A stretch of 64,000 nt of DNA, from the NCBI RefSeq assembly GCF_004011805.1, contig NZ_RCHJ01000014.1:124001-188000 (forward strand), given 5' to 3'. This DNA comes from Piscinibacter defluvii (GTDB lineage: Bacteria > Pseudomonadota > Gammaproteobacteria > Burkholderiales > Burkholderiaceae_C). The notes below the pieces were generated by a model. The model was not told the origin of the DNA. It made no database searches and saw only the letters and a program-made list of their open reading frames with translations. This document shows, piece after piece, positions 37,143 through 45,009 of the stretch. Within the stretch, counting starts at the first letter, position 1. Each line of letters starts with the position of its first letter. The translations under genes were made by a program, and so were the position numbers.

Positions 37143-39711
37143 GCGCGGCGAGCTGCTTGCGCGCCCGCGCCGTCGCCCGCTCGATCAGGTAGCTGCTCTC
37201 GTAGGCGCGCATGCGACCGGTCTCGCACATGCGCGAGAGCATGCGCGCGGTCATCGAGATCGTCTCCTGGTGCTTCTTGCCGTGCGAGAAGACGAAGAAG
37301 CTGCGGCCCGGGCTGACGTAGGTGAGCCGCACCTTCTGCCACTGGTCCTTCAGCAGCATCTGGTAGGCGAAGCCGAGCTTGACGTGGTCCATCAGCTGCG
37401 GGCCGCGCGTCGGCTCCGCCGGTTCGGCCGGTGACAGGCCGAGGTCGATGTCCAGCCCGAGGTCGACCGGCGCCGAATCGCCCGCCTCGAGCTCGGCCTC
37501 CACGTCGGCGCCGGCCGGGGCATCGGGGGCGGCCGGATCGCCGACCTCGATGTCGACCTGGCCATTCCAGTCAACCGCGCTCTCGGGCACGAGTCCGACC
37601 TGCTTGGCCTCCTCGGCCGTGAAGCGCTTCTCGACCAGGGCGGTCTCGGCTTCCGGCACCATGTCGGCCACCGAGAGCGACTCGACCCCCGGCACGGTCG
37701 TCGCGAAGATGCCCTCGATCTGCTTGGCCAGCAGGTTGTGGTCGAGTTCGGACAGCGGCGCCGCCTTGAGCGACTCGGCGTGCGCCGGCAGCAGCTGGCC
37801 GAAGAAGGCCTTCTGCGCCGGCTCGGGCCAGCCGATCAGCGCCATGCCCTCGTTCAGGTCCTTCATCAGCGGCGGCAGCTGCATCAGGAACTTCTTGCGC
37901 AGCGCCGGCGAACCCTTGGGCTGCACGCTCATCACCAGGTCGCGTGCGACGCGCTTGAAGCGCTGGAAGCGGTCCGAGGCCGGCCCGTCGCGCCGCACCG
38001 CCAGCACCAGCGCCTGGCTCCACACCTGCGAGAGGAACTCGCGCAGGTAGGGCGCCAGCGGGATCGGCTTGAGCGCGGCGGTGAGCTGCAGCATGTAGCG
38101 CTGCTGGATGCGCAGCTCGGATTCCTTGTTCTCCAGCGTGGTCGCTGCCGGGCTGGCCTGCACCTCGCCCTGCGTCTGATCGGCGATGAAGCGCTCGAGC
38201 TCGTTGAGCTTGGCGCTGTAGAGCTCGATCTGGTCGAAGTCGCCCTCGACGATCTCCTGCACCAGCGAACGCACGCGGTCGAGGAACTGCTTGCCCGGGC
38301 CGTCGTCGAACTCATCGAAGGCCAGCGCCAGGGAGGCGATGCGGTTGACGAAGCGCCGCACCGGATGGCGTCGCGACGAGAAGAAGGTGGCATCGGCCAG
38401 CGCGACGCGCAGCACCGGCAGCTGCAGGCGCGCGATCTGGCGCGCCATCTGCGGCGGCACGCGCGGGTCGGCCAGGATCTGGTCGAACAGGCTGCCGACC
38501 ACGTCGATGACCATGTGGTCGAGCTTGCCGGCCGAGGCCTGCAGCAGCTCGTCGCGGTGTGCCCGGATCAGGTTGACCGCCACCCCGCCGTGCAGCGCGG
38601 CCTCGTCCGCGCCGGCACCGAAGCCGTGGCCGCCCGGGGCCAGGGCCCCGCCCAGGCCGCCACGGCCGCTCGTTCCGGGCAGCACCACGTCGGGCATCGC
38701 CGGCACGTCGTCGAACTCGCCCGGGCGGCTGGCCAGCGCCGTCAGGCGGCGCAGCAGGTTCATCAGCTGGGCGTCGGCGCGTGCGCGGGCGCCGGGCGAG
38801 AGTGCTTCGTTCGCCGAGCCATGCCCGCCGCTGCGTCCGATGCCTGGCGCGGGGTAGCCGCCATGGCCGCTGCCGGGCACGCCGGCCAGCCCCGGCCCGC
38901 CGCGCCAGGACGGCACGGCCGCGCCCGCGGGCGCGCCGCCGCTGCCCGGGTCGAAGCTTCCGGGGTGGCTGGTGTAGCCGCTGTGCCCGCTGTGCCCACC
39001 GTGTCCGCTGTCGCGCAGCGTCGAGTAGCCGGAGTTGCCGGCGCCGGGCAGGTGGAAGCCGGGCCCGTCGCCCATGCGCGGGTTCAGGCCGAGCGGCTGC
39101 ACGCCGCGCCCTTGCAGGTCGCGCGCGATGTCGGCGTAGCACTGCTTCATCGCCTTGGCCACGGCCTGGCCGAGCTCGCGCGCCAGCAGCTTGCGCGACT
39201 CGCCGTCCTTGGTGGTCGACTCGATGGCGCGGTACAGCGCCGCACCGACCACCTGCGGGCGCAGCGGGCTGCGGTCCTCGTCGGGCCGGCCGGTGCGCAG
39301 CAGCGAACCCAGGTGGGCGGCGACGTCGCGCTGCTCCCACTCGGCTTCCTGCAGGATGGCCTGGGCGATGCGGCCGGAATGGAGCTGCTCCTCGACCTCC
39401 TGGTCACCCACGAGGCTGAGCGACGTCCAGTCGGTCACCTCCAGGCGGCGCCGGCCGTCCTCGCGCGGCGCCAGGTCCTTGGCGATGCTCTCGCGCAGCG
39501 TCTCGCGGAAGGTCAGGTGGAACGAGGCCATGCCGCGCCGCAGCTCGAACTGGGTCGACAGCAGCAGGTCGCGCTCGGCGATGCGGGTGGCCGACAGCGA
39601 CAGCGTGCCGAGCAGGTCCGCCACCCGATCCACCACCTGGGCGACGGCGTTCTTGATCAGGTTGACGGCCGCGTCCATCGCGGCCTGCTGGCGGGGATCG
39701 ATCGGGCTCAT
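37117..39711 (-). CDS. DUF1631 family protein with Gly/His/Ser-rich linker
   Basis: An 864-residue cytoplasmic protein of the DUF1631 family (in some databases mislabelled thymidine phosphorylase). The N-terminal part (residues 1-210) is helical. Residues 213-300 form a low-complexity linker with GHGGHSGHSGY repeats, and another glycine/histidine run lies near 350-375. Residues 380-680 are the conserved DUF1631 core. The C-terminus (about 775-850, LGFAYQMLLKDQWQKVRLTYVSPGRSFFVFSHGKKHQETIS) has a beta-barrel look reminiscent of PilZ domains, but I do not see the RxxxR and D-x-SxxG c-di-GMP motifs. Function unknown. It overlaps the end of pdxA. Confidence 0.85.
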   Translation of the reverse strand: MSPIDPRQQAAMDAAVNLIKNAVAQVVDRVADLLGTLSLSATRIAERDLLLSTQFELRRGMASFHLTFRETLRESIAKDLAPREDGRRRLEVTDWTSLSLVGDQEVEEQLHSGRIAQAILQEAEWEQRDVAAHLGSLLRTGRPDEDRSPLRPQVVGAALYRAIESTTKDGESRKLLARELGQAVAKAMKQCYADIARDLQGRGVQPLGLNPRMGDGPGFHLPGAGNSGYSTLRDSGHGGHSGHSGYTSHPGSFDPGSGGAPAGAAVPSWRGGPGLAGVPGSGHGGYPAPGIGRSGGHGSANEALSPGARARADAQLMNLLRRLTALASRPGEFDDVPAMPDVVLPGTSGRGGLGGALAPGGHGFGAGADEAALHGGVAVNLIRAHRDELLQASAGKLDHMVIDVVGSLFDQILADPRVPPQMARQIARLQLPVLRVALADATFFSSRRHPVRRFVNRIASLALAFDEFDDGPGKQFLDRVRSLVQEIVEGDFDQIELYSAKLNELERFIADQTQGEVQASPAATTLENKESELRIQQRYMLQLTAALKPIPLAPYLREFLSQVWSQALVLAVRRDGPASDRFQRFKRVARDLVMSVQPKGSPALRKKFLMQLPPLMKDLNEGMALIGWPEPAQKAFFGQLLPAHAESLKAAPLSELDHNLLAKQIEGIFATTVPGVESLSVADMVPEAETALVEKRFTAEEAKQVGLVPESAVDWNGQVDIEVGDPAAPDAPAGADVEAELEAGDSAPVDLGLDIDLGLSPAEPAEPTRGPQLMDHVKLGFAYQMLLKDQWQKVRLTYVSPGRSFFVFSHGKKHQETISMTARMLSRMCETGRMRAYESSYLIERATARARKQLAALKVPATRH

Positions 39712-39724
39712 CGGCTGGCTGGAA

Positions 39725-39738
39725 ACGCACGCGTGCGT
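39725..39738. repeat. 14-bp perfect palindrome upstream of the DUF1631 gene
   Basis: ACGCACGCGTGCGT is a perfect 14-bp palindrome 14 bp upstream of the DUF1631 start codon, followed by a second inverted repeat CCGCCCG-AGGCA-CGGGCGG (39742-39760). Together they lie in the 133-bp gap between mscL and the DUF1631 gene and could be an operator or the end of the mscL transcript. Confidence 0.4.
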
Positions 39739-39844
39739 GCCCCGCCCGAGGCACGGGCGGCAGCGAAGTATGAGCCCAAAGAACGGCCGCCCGTTGTGCG
39801 GTCCGTCACGCCGGCCCGGCGGCTGCCGGCTTGACGGCCGCGGA

Positions 39845-40261
39845 CTACTTCTTCAGCGCGTCGCGGATCTCGCGCAGCAGCACGATGTCCTCCGGCGGAG
39901 CGGCGGGGGCCGGCGGGGCCGCCGGCGCCTCCTTCTTCAGCCGGTTGATCTGCTTGACCATCATGAAGATGATGAAGGCGAGGATCACGAAGTTGATCGC
40001 CACCGTGATGAAGCTGCCGTACGCGAACACGGCGCCGGCCTTCTTCGCATCCGCGAGGTTGGTCACGGTCTGGCCGGCCAGCGGGATGAAGTAGTTCGAG
40101 AAGTCCAGCCCGCCGAGCAGCTTGCCGACGATGGGCATGATCAGGTCACCGACGATCGAGTCGACGATCTTGCCGAAGGCGCCTCCGATGATGACGCCGA
40201 CCGCCAGGTCGACGACATTGCCCTTCATCGCGAATTCCTTGAATTCGGTCGCGAATCCCAT
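39845..40261 (-). CDS. mscL: Large-conductance mechanosensitive channel
   Basis: A 138-residue pentameric channel subunit that releases solutes on hypo-osmotic shock. The family opening [42 protein letters not shown] and second helix [24 protein letters not shown] are both present, with a Pro-rich linker and C-terminal helix. AGGAG stands 6 nt before the ATG. It is divergent from petA. Confidence 0.96.
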   Translation of the reverse strand: MGFATEFKEFAMKGNVVDLAVGVIIGGAFGKIVDSIVGDLIMPIVGKLLGGLDFSNYFIPLAGQTVTNLADAKKAGAVFAYGSFITVAINFVILAFIIFMMVKQINRLKKEAPAAPPAPAAPPEDIVLLREIRDALKK

Positions 40262-40322
40262 CGTGATCTCCTCTCTCGTTGAAGTGCGCCGGCGGCGCGG
40301 TGACTTGTGATCGGGGTGCGGC

Positions 40323-40350
40323 AGTATTCCTGCGATCGTCCGGAAGTCAA
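40323..40350 (-). promoter_or_regulatory. Probable mscL promoter
   Basis: On the minus strand TTGACT (plus 40345-40350) and AATACT (plus 40323-40328) are 16 bp apart, 5 of 6 and 4 of 6 consensus, about 61 bp before the mscL start. The -35 hexamer is part of the inverted repeat at 40346-40370. Confidence 0.45.
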
Positions 40351-40370
40351 GCCGGCCGGGGAGGCTTGAC
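40346..40370. promoter_or_regulatory. Inverted repeat between mscL and petABC, possible operator
   Basis: GTCAAGCC (40346-40353) and GGCTTGAC (40363-40370) are perfect 8-bp inverted arms with 9 bp between, centred 17 bp apart. They lie between the divergent mscL and petA genes. One arm contains the mscL -35 hexamer and the other lies just before TAGAAT (40379-40384), the likely petA -10, so a bound regulator could affect both. Confidence 0.45.
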
Positions 40371-40378
40371 GTGTCCGT

Positions 40379-40384
40379 TAGAAT
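40379..40384 (+). promoter_or_regulatory. -10 box for petABC
   Basis: TAGAAT (5 of 6) lies 54 bp before the petA ATG and directly after the inverted repeat. There is no good -35 hexamer at 16-18 bp, which would suit a promoter needing an activator. Confidence 0.4.
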
Positions 40385-40438
40385 GCCGGGTTGACCCTGA
40401 TCCGCAGCGAATCCCAGAGAAACTCCCCGAGGACCTTC

Positions 40439-41038
40439 ATGAGTGACAGCCCCGTCGACAGCGGCAAGCGCACCTGGCTCATCGCCTCAGGTTGCGCCGG
40501 TGCCGTGGGGGTCGGCTTCACCGCCGTGCCCTTCGTCAGCAGCTTCCAGCCCTCCGAGCGCGCCCGTGCCGCCGGTGCGGCCGTCGAAGTCGACATCAGT
40601 GCACTCAAGCCGGGCGAGAAGCTCACCGTCGAGTGGCGCGGCAAGCCGGTGTGGATCGTGCGGCGAACGCCCGAGCAGCTGGCCGAGCTGCCCAAGCTGG
40701 ACGCCCAGCTGGCCGACCCGAAATCGCAGCGCAACCCGGGCGAGCTGACGCCGGAGTACGCGCGCAACGAGCACCGCTCGATCAAGCCGGAGGTGCTGGT
40801 GGCCGTGGGCATCTGCTCGCACCTGGGCTGCTCGCCGAGCGACAAGTTCCAGCCTGGCGCGCAGCCCTCGCTGCCCGACGACTGGGCCGGCGGTTTCCTG
40901 TGTCCCTGCCACGGCTCGACCTTCGACATGGCCGGCCGCGTGTTCAAGAACAAGCCCGCGCCGGACAACCTCGAGGTGCCGCCGCACATGTACCTGTCCG
41001 ACACGCGCCTGCTGATCGGCGAGGACAAGAAGGCCTAA
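40439..41038 (+). CDS. petA: Ubiquinol-cytochrome c reductase, Rieske iron-sulfur subunit
   Basis: A 199-residue bc1-complex subunit. The N-terminal region ([29 protein letters not shown]) is an uncleaved twin-arginine-like membrane anchor. The [2Fe-2S] ligands are in CSHLGCSP and CPCHGS. The ATG at 40439 is preferred; an upstream in-frame start has no homology. It is the first gene of petABC. Confidence 0.96.
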   Translation: MSDSPVDSGKRTWLIASGCAGAVGVGFTAVPFVSSFQPSERARAAGAAVEVDISALKPGEKLTVEWRGKPVWIVRRTPEQLAELPKLDAQLADPKSQRNPGELTPEYARNEHRSIKPEVLVAVGICSHLGCSPSDKFQPGAQPSLPDDWAGGFLCPCHGSTFDMAGRVFKNKPAPDNLEVPPHMYLSDTRLLIGEDKKA

Positions 41039-41062
41039 CCCCCAGGACCCGGACGCACGACC

Positions 41063-42475
41063 ATGGCTGAATTCAAGGAAGTTCCCGCCGACGCACCGGT
41101 GGCCCAGAAGGTGACGGTCTGGTTCGAGAACCGGTTCCCGACCGCCTTCTCGGAATACAAGAAGCACATGTCGGAGTACTACGCTCCGAAGAACTTCAAC
41201 GTCTGGTACTTCTTCGGCTCGCTGGCCATGCTGGTGCTGGTGATCCAGATCGTCACCGGCATCTTCCTCGTGATGCACTACAAGCCCGACGCGGCGCTGG
41301 CCTTCGCCTCGGTCGAGTACATCATGCGCGACGTGCCCGGCGGCTGGATCATCCGCTACATGCACTCGACGGGCGCCAGCGCGTTCTTCGTCGTGGTCTA
41401 CCTGCACATGTACCGCGGGCTGATCTACGGCAGCTACCGCAAGCCGCGCGAGCTGGTGTGGATCTTCGGCTGCGCGATCTTCCTGTGCCTGATGGCCGAG
41501 GCCTTCATGGGCTACCTGCTGCCCTGGGGCCAGATGAGCTACTGGGGCGCGCAGGTGATCGTCAACCTGTTCTCCGCGATCCCGCTGATCGGGCCGGACC
41601 TGGCGCTGCTGATCCGCGGCGACTACGTCGTGAGCGACGCGACGCTGAACCGCTTCTTCAGCTTCCACGTGATCGCCGTGCCGCTGGTGCTGCTCGGCCT
41701 GGTCGTGGCGCACCTGCTGGCGCTGCACGACGTCGGCTCGAACAACCCGGACGGTGTCGAGATCAAGGGGCCGAAGGCGCCGAAGGATGCACAGGGCCAT
41801 CCGCTGGACGGCATCCCGTTCCACCCGTACTACACGATCCACGACATCATGGGCGTGGCGGTGTTCCTGTTCGTGTTCAGCGCGATCATCTTCTTCGCGC
41901 CCGAGCTTGGCGGCTACTTCCTCGAGTACAACAACTTCATCCCGGCCGATCCGCTGCAGACGCCCGCGCACATCGCGCCGGTGTGGTACTTCACGCCGTA
42001 CTACTCGATGCTGCGCGCCATCACCAGCGAGATGATGTACGTGCTGGTGGCCTGCGTGCTGCTCGGCGCGCTGCTCGGCGTGGCCAAGGCGAAGGTCTCC
42101 GCGGCGCTGAAGGGTGCGGTGGTGATCGCCGCGCTGGTGGTCGTCGCGCTGATGCTCAGCATCGACGCCAAGTTCTGGGGCGTCGTCGTGATGGGCGGCG
42201 CGGTGATCATCCTGTTCTTCCTGCCCTGGCTGGATGCGAGCCCGGTGAAGTCGATCCGCTACCGCCCGGGCTGGCACAAGTATGTCTACGCCGTGTTCGT
42301 GATCAACTTCCTGATCCTGGGCTACCTCGGCGTGCAGCCGCCCTCGCCGATCGGCGAGCGCGTGTCGCAGGTGGGCACGCTGTTCTACTTCGGCTTCTTC
42401 CTGCTGATGCCCTGGTGGAGCCGGCTGGGCGAATGCAAGCCCGTGCCCGAGCGCGTGACCTTCGCTGCCCACTGA
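41063..42475 (+). CDS. petB: Ubiquinol-cytochrome c reductase, cytochrome b subunit
   Basis: A 470-residue polytopic subunit carrying hemes bL and bH. Heme-ligand histidines are in RYMHSTGASAFFVVVYLHMYRGL and SFHVIAVPLVLLGLVVAHLLALH, each pair 14 residues apart. The Qo-site motif is PVWY at residues 306-309 instead of the mitochondrial PEWY; PVWY is a recognised variant in beta- and gamma-proteobacteria. A C-terminal extension after residue 400 adds one more helix. It lies 24 bp after petA and just before petC. Confidence 0.97.
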   Translation: MAEFKEVPADAPVAQKVTVWFENRFPTAFSEYKKHMSEYYAPKNFNVWYFFGSLAMLVLVIQIVTGIFLVMHYKPDAALAFASVEYIMRDVPGGWIIRYMHSTGASAFFVVVYLHMYRGLIYGSYRKPRELVWIFGCAIFLCLMAEAFMGYLLPWGQMSYWGAQVIVNLFSAIPLIGPDLALLIRGDYVVSDATLNRFFSFHVIAVPLVLLGLVVAHLLALHDVGSNNPDGVEIKGPKAPKDAQGHPLDGIPFHPYYTIHDIMGVAVFLFVFSAIIFFAPELGGYFLEYNNFIPADPLQTPAHIAPVWYFTPYYSMLRAITSEMMYVLVACVLLGALLGVAKAKVSAALKGAVVIAALVVVALMLSIDAKFWGVVVMGGAVIILFFLPWLDASPVKSIRYRPGWHKYVYAVFVINFLILGYLGVQPPSPIGERVSQVGTLFYFGFFLLMPWWSRLGECKPVPERVTFAAH

Positions 42476-42495
42476 TGCCAGGGAAGAACGAGACC

Positions 42496-43263
42496 ATGAA
42501 GAAGATCCTCCTTTCCCTGCTCCTCGCCCTCGGCCTCGCCGGCGGCGCTGCCGCGGCCGGCGGCAGCGCGCACTGGGACAAGTTCCCCGAAGGCAAGGTG
42601 AACGACCTGGCCGCGCTGCAGAACGGCGCCAAGCTGTTCGTCAACTACTGCCTGAACTGCCACTCAGCCGGCTACATGCGCTACAACCGCCTGCGCGACA
42701 TCGGCCTGAGCGAAGAGCAGATCAAGAAGAACCTGATGTTCGCCACCGACAAGGTCGGCGAGACGATGAAGGTCACGCTCGACCCGAAGCAGGCCAAGGA
42801 GTGGTTCGGTGCCTTGCCGCCCGACCTGACGCTGATCGCGCGTTCGCGCGCCGGTGCCGGCGGCAGCGGCGCCGACTACCTGTACACCTACCTGCGCACC
42901 TACTACCGCGACGACACCAAGGCCACCGGCTGGAACAACCTCGCGTTCCCGAGCGTCGGCATGCCGCATGTGCTGTGGGAGCTGCAGGGCCAGCGCGTCG
43001 CGAAGTTCGTCGACGAGAAGGACCCGCACGACCCGAGCAAGACGGTGCACCGCTTCGCCGGCTTCGAGCAGCTCACGCCGGGCCAGCTCGACCCGCGCGA
43101 GTACGACGAGGCGGTCGGCGACCTGGTGGCCTTCCTGCAGTGGATGGGTGAGCCGGCCGCCGGCCAGCGCGTGCGCATCGGTGTCTGGGTGCTGCTCTTC
43201 CTCGCCTTCTTCACCGTGATCGCCTGGCGCTTGAACGCCGCCTACTGGAAAGACGTGAAGTGA
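42496..43263 (+). CDS. petC: Ubiquinol-cytochrome c reductase, cytochrome c1 subunit
   Basis: A 255-residue membrane-anchored cytochrome c1. A Sec signal peptide (KKILLSLLLALGLAGGAAAA) is followed by the heme site CLNCH (C52, C55, H56); the axial Met is in VGMPHVLWEL. A C-terminal helix (GVWVLLFLAFFTVIAWRL) anchors it. The ATG at 42496 gives a clean signal peptide; an ATG at 42475 overlapping the petB stop is an alternative that adds seven residues. Confidence 0.95.
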   Translation: MKKILLSLLLALGLAGGAAAAGGSAHWDKFPEGKVNDLAALQNGAKLFVNYCLNCHSAGYMRYNRLRDIGLSEEQIKKNLMFATDKVGETMKVTLDPKQAKEWFGALPPDLTLIARSRAGAGGSGADYLYTYLRTYYRDDTKATGWNNLAFPSVGMPHVLWELQGQRVAKFVDEKDPHDPSKTVHRFAGFEQLTPGQLDPREYDEAVGDLVAFLQWMGEPAAGQRVRIGVWVLLFLAFFTVIAWRLNAAYWKDVK

Positions 43264-43375
43264 ACCCTCCCGTGCCCGCCGGCGTGAGCGCGCCGACGGG
43301 CCGCCGCGCAGCGGCGCCGCCCGCCAGGGGGCCCGCTGCGTTCGTGTCTTTGGACTCCCGCAAGGAGAGCGCGCC
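43264..43375. terminator. petABC-sspA gap with GC-rich hairpin
   Basis: The gap contains nested inverted repeats: GCCGC-CGCGCA-GCGGC (43300-43315) inside CGGGC (43297-43301)/GCCCG (43319-43323). This is a plausible end for petABC transcripts but lacks a T-run. AAGGAG at 43362-43367 is the sspA ribosome binding site. Confidence 0.3.
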
Positions 43376-43987
43376 ATGATGGTGCTTTATTCCGGAACCA
43401 CCTGCCCCTACTCGCACCGCTGCCGCTTCGTGCTGTTCGAGAAGGGCATGGACTTCGAGATTCGCGACGTGGACCTGTTCGCGAAGCCCGAGGACATCGC
43501 GCTGATGAACCCGTACAACGAGGTGCCGATCCTCGTCGAGCGCGACCTGATCCTGTACGAGTCGCACATCATCAACGAGTACATCGACGAGCGCTTCCCG
43601 CACCCGCAGCTGATGCCGGGCGACCCGGTGGCGCGCGCGCGGGTGCGGCTGTTCCTGTTCAACTTCGAGAAGGAGCTGTTCAGCAACGTCAACATCCTCG
43701 AGTCGCGCGGCATCAAGCCCAACGACAAGCAGCTCGAGAAGGCGCGCGCGCAGATCCGCGACCGGCTGACCATGCTCGCGCCGATCTTCGTCAAGAACAA
43801 GTACATGCTGGGCGACGACTTCTCGATGCTCGACGTCGCGATCGCCCCGCTGCTGTGGCGCCTGGACTACTACGGCATCGACATGTCGAAGAACGCCGTG
43901 CCGCTGCTGAAGTACGCCGAGCGCATCTTCTCCCGCCCCGCCTACATCGAGGCGCTGACGCCGTCCGAGAAGGTGATGCGGAAGTAG
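43376..43987 (+). CDS. sspA: Stringent starvation protein A
   Basis: A 203-residue protein with a glutathione-S-transferase fold that binds RNA polymerase. The N-terminal thioredoxin-like domain (LYSGTTCPYSHRCRFVLFEKGMDFEI) and the C-terminal helical domain (NKYMLGDDFSMLDVAIAPLLWRLDYYGI) match SspA rather than catalytic GSTs. AAGGAG lies 8 nt before the ATG. sspB follows after 10 bp, the normal sspAB order behind petABC. Confidence 0.93.
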   Translation: MMVLYSGTTCPYSHRCRFVLFEKGMDFEIRDVDLFAKPEDIALMNPYNEVPILVERDLILYESHIINEYIDERFPHPQLMPGDPVARARVRLFLFNFEKELFSNVNILESRGIKPNDKQLEKARAQIRDRLTMLAPIFVKNKYMLGDDFSMLDVAIAPLLWRLDYYGIDMSKNAVPLLKYAERIFSRPAYIEALTPSEKVMRK

Positions 43988-43990
43988 ACT
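43985..43990 (+). promoter_or_regulatory. -10-like box 7 nt before sspB
   Basis: TAGACT starts on the sspA stop codon and ends 7 nt before the sspB ATG. No Shine-Dalgarno sequence is at the usual distance. This may allow a separate leaderless sspB transcript in addition to read-through from sspA. Confidence 0.35.
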
Positions 43991-43997
43991 GGCCGGC

Positions 43998-44501
43998 ATG
44001 AGCACCCCGCCGAGCGCCGGCACCGGCACCTCGACCCGCCCGTACCTGATCCGGGCGCTGCACGACTGGTGCACGGACAACGGCTTCACCCCGTACATCG
44101 CGGTGTTCGTCGACGGCTCGGTGCAGGTGCCGGTGGAGTACGTGAAGAACAACGAGATCGTGCTCAACGTCGGCTTCGAGGCGACCAGCGCGCTCAAGCT
44201 CGGCAACGAGTACATCGAGTTCAAGGCCCGCTTCGGCGGGGTCTCGCGCGAGATCGTGGTGCCGGTCGACCACGTGATCGCGATCTACGCGCGCGAGAAC
44301 GGGCAGGGCATGGCCTTCCCCGTGCCCTCCGAGGCGCCCGCGGGCATGCAGCCGGCGCCGCTCGACGCGGCCGCCGCCGCTCCGCGCACGCCGCCTCACC
44401 TGGCGGTCACCGACGGAGGCTCGCGGGGCGACGCCGAGGGGGCCACGGAGCCGCCCGAGCCGCCCTCCGGCGGACGGCCCTCGCTCAAGCGCATCAAGTA
44501 G
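43998..44501 (+). CDS. sspB: ClpXP protease specificity-enhancing factor SspB
   Basis: A 167-residue adaptor that delivers ssrA-tagged proteins to ClpXP. The folded domain (residues 12-115) contains RPYLIRALHDWCTDNGFTPYIAV and FGGVSREIVVPVDHVIAIYARENGQGMAF. A flexible, Pro/Gly/Glu-rich linker follows, ending in RPSLKRIK, the C-terminal ClpX-binding peptide. A tRNA-Thr gene follows. Confidence 0.93.
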   Translation: MSTPPSAGTGTSTRPYLIRALHDWCTDNGFTPYIAVFVDGSVQVPVEYVKNNEIVLNVGFEATSALKLGNEYIEFKARFGGVSREIVVPVDHVIAIYARENGQGMAFPVPSEAPAGMQPAPLDAAAAAPRTPPHLAVTDGGSRGDAEGATEPPEPPSGGRPSLKRIK

Positions 44502-44510
44502 CAGCGCGCC

Positions 44511-44516
44511 TATACT
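44511..44516 (+). promoter_or_regulatory. -10 box of the tRNA-Thr gene
   Basis: TATACT (5 of 6) lies 20 bp before the tRNA and is followed by GCGGCGCCCCC, a GC-rich discriminator of the kind found at stringently controlled stable-RNA promoters. No good -35 hexamer is visible. Confidence 0.5.
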
Positions 44517-44536
44517 GCGGCGCCCCCGGTGGCCGT

Positions 44537-44612
44537 GCCGGCTTAGCTCAGTTGGTAGAGCACCCGCCTTGTAAGCGGAAGGTCGTCCGTTCGATTCGGA
44601 CAGCCGGCACCA
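44537..44612 (+). tRNA. tRNA-Thr, anticodon UGU
   Basis: A 76-nt tRNA with encoded CCA. The acceptor arms GCCGGCT (44537-44543) and AGCCGGC (44602-44608) pair perfectly. The D-arm is TAGCTCAGTTGGTAGAGC, the anticodon loop is CTTGTAA (anticodon TGT, threonine) and the T-arm is TCCGTTCGATTCGGA. It reads ACA codons and by wobble others. It stands between sspB and dciA. Confidence 0.97.
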
Positions 44613-44653
44613 TGTCACGCTCCGGCCCGGTTTGCGGCGGTGCGCCGGAAAGG

Positions 44654-44682
44654 GTTGAAACGTCCTGTCAGGGCGTTTGAAC
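44654..44682. terminator. Hairpin with A/T ends between tRNA-Thr and dciA
   Basis: AAACGTCC (44658-44665) pairs with GGGCGTTT (44671-44678) around a TGTCA loop with one G-T wobble; GTT and AAC outside extend the stem past one mismatch. The A-run on one side and T-run on the other make it suitable for terminating both the tRNA and the convergent dciA transcript. It overlaps the dciA stop codon. Confidence 0.5.
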
Positions 44683-44994
44683 CTTGATGCGGATTGCGCT
44701 AACCTGCCAGCCCCGCTGCTGAAGAATCGCTTCCAGTCGGGGCCTGAGCTGGCGCAGCTTGGCCGCCACCGCGGCATTGGCCGCCAGCACAGACCAGCCC
44801 TCGGCATCGACCGGCCCCGGCGCGACCTGATTCGCGAGCCCCGGGGGGAGGCTGGCCCGGATGGCCTCGAACCGCTCACCCGACTCCTTCAGCCGCTCGC
44901 GCAAGGCCGCCAGCGGCGCGCTGCGACGCAGGGCTTCCGCCACCGGCATCGAGTCCGGCACCAGCGGAGGGGACTTGAGGTGGTTGGGACTCAC
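44668..44994 (-). CDS. DciA/DUF721-like protein
   Basis: A small DUF721 protein (108 residues from the GTG at 44994). The conserved part is VAEALRRSAPLAALRERLKESGERFEAIRASLPPGLANQVAPGPVDAEGWSVLAANAAVAAKLRQLRPRLEAIL. DUF721 proteins include DciA, the ancestral loader of the replicative helicase DnaB in bacteria without DnaC. Position opposite an M23 peptidase gene and before secA is usual in beta-proteobacteria. The start is uncertain: an ATG at 44949 would give 93 residues; neither has a ribosome binding site. Confidence 0.8.
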   Translation of the reverse strand: MSPNHLKSPPLVPDSMPVAEALRRSAPLAALRERLKESGERFEAIRASLPPGLANQVAPGPVDAEGWSVLAANAAVAAKLRQLRPRLEAILQQRGWQVSAIRIKVQTP

Positions 44995-45009
44995 GACTGG
45001 AGTGTAGCG

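Noticed and set aside
44392-44485. GC-rich stretch in the sspB 3' end considered as an inserted repeat.
   Set aside because: It stays in frame, codes for the flexible linker and leads into the proper ClpX-binding tail, and I find no second copy in the window.
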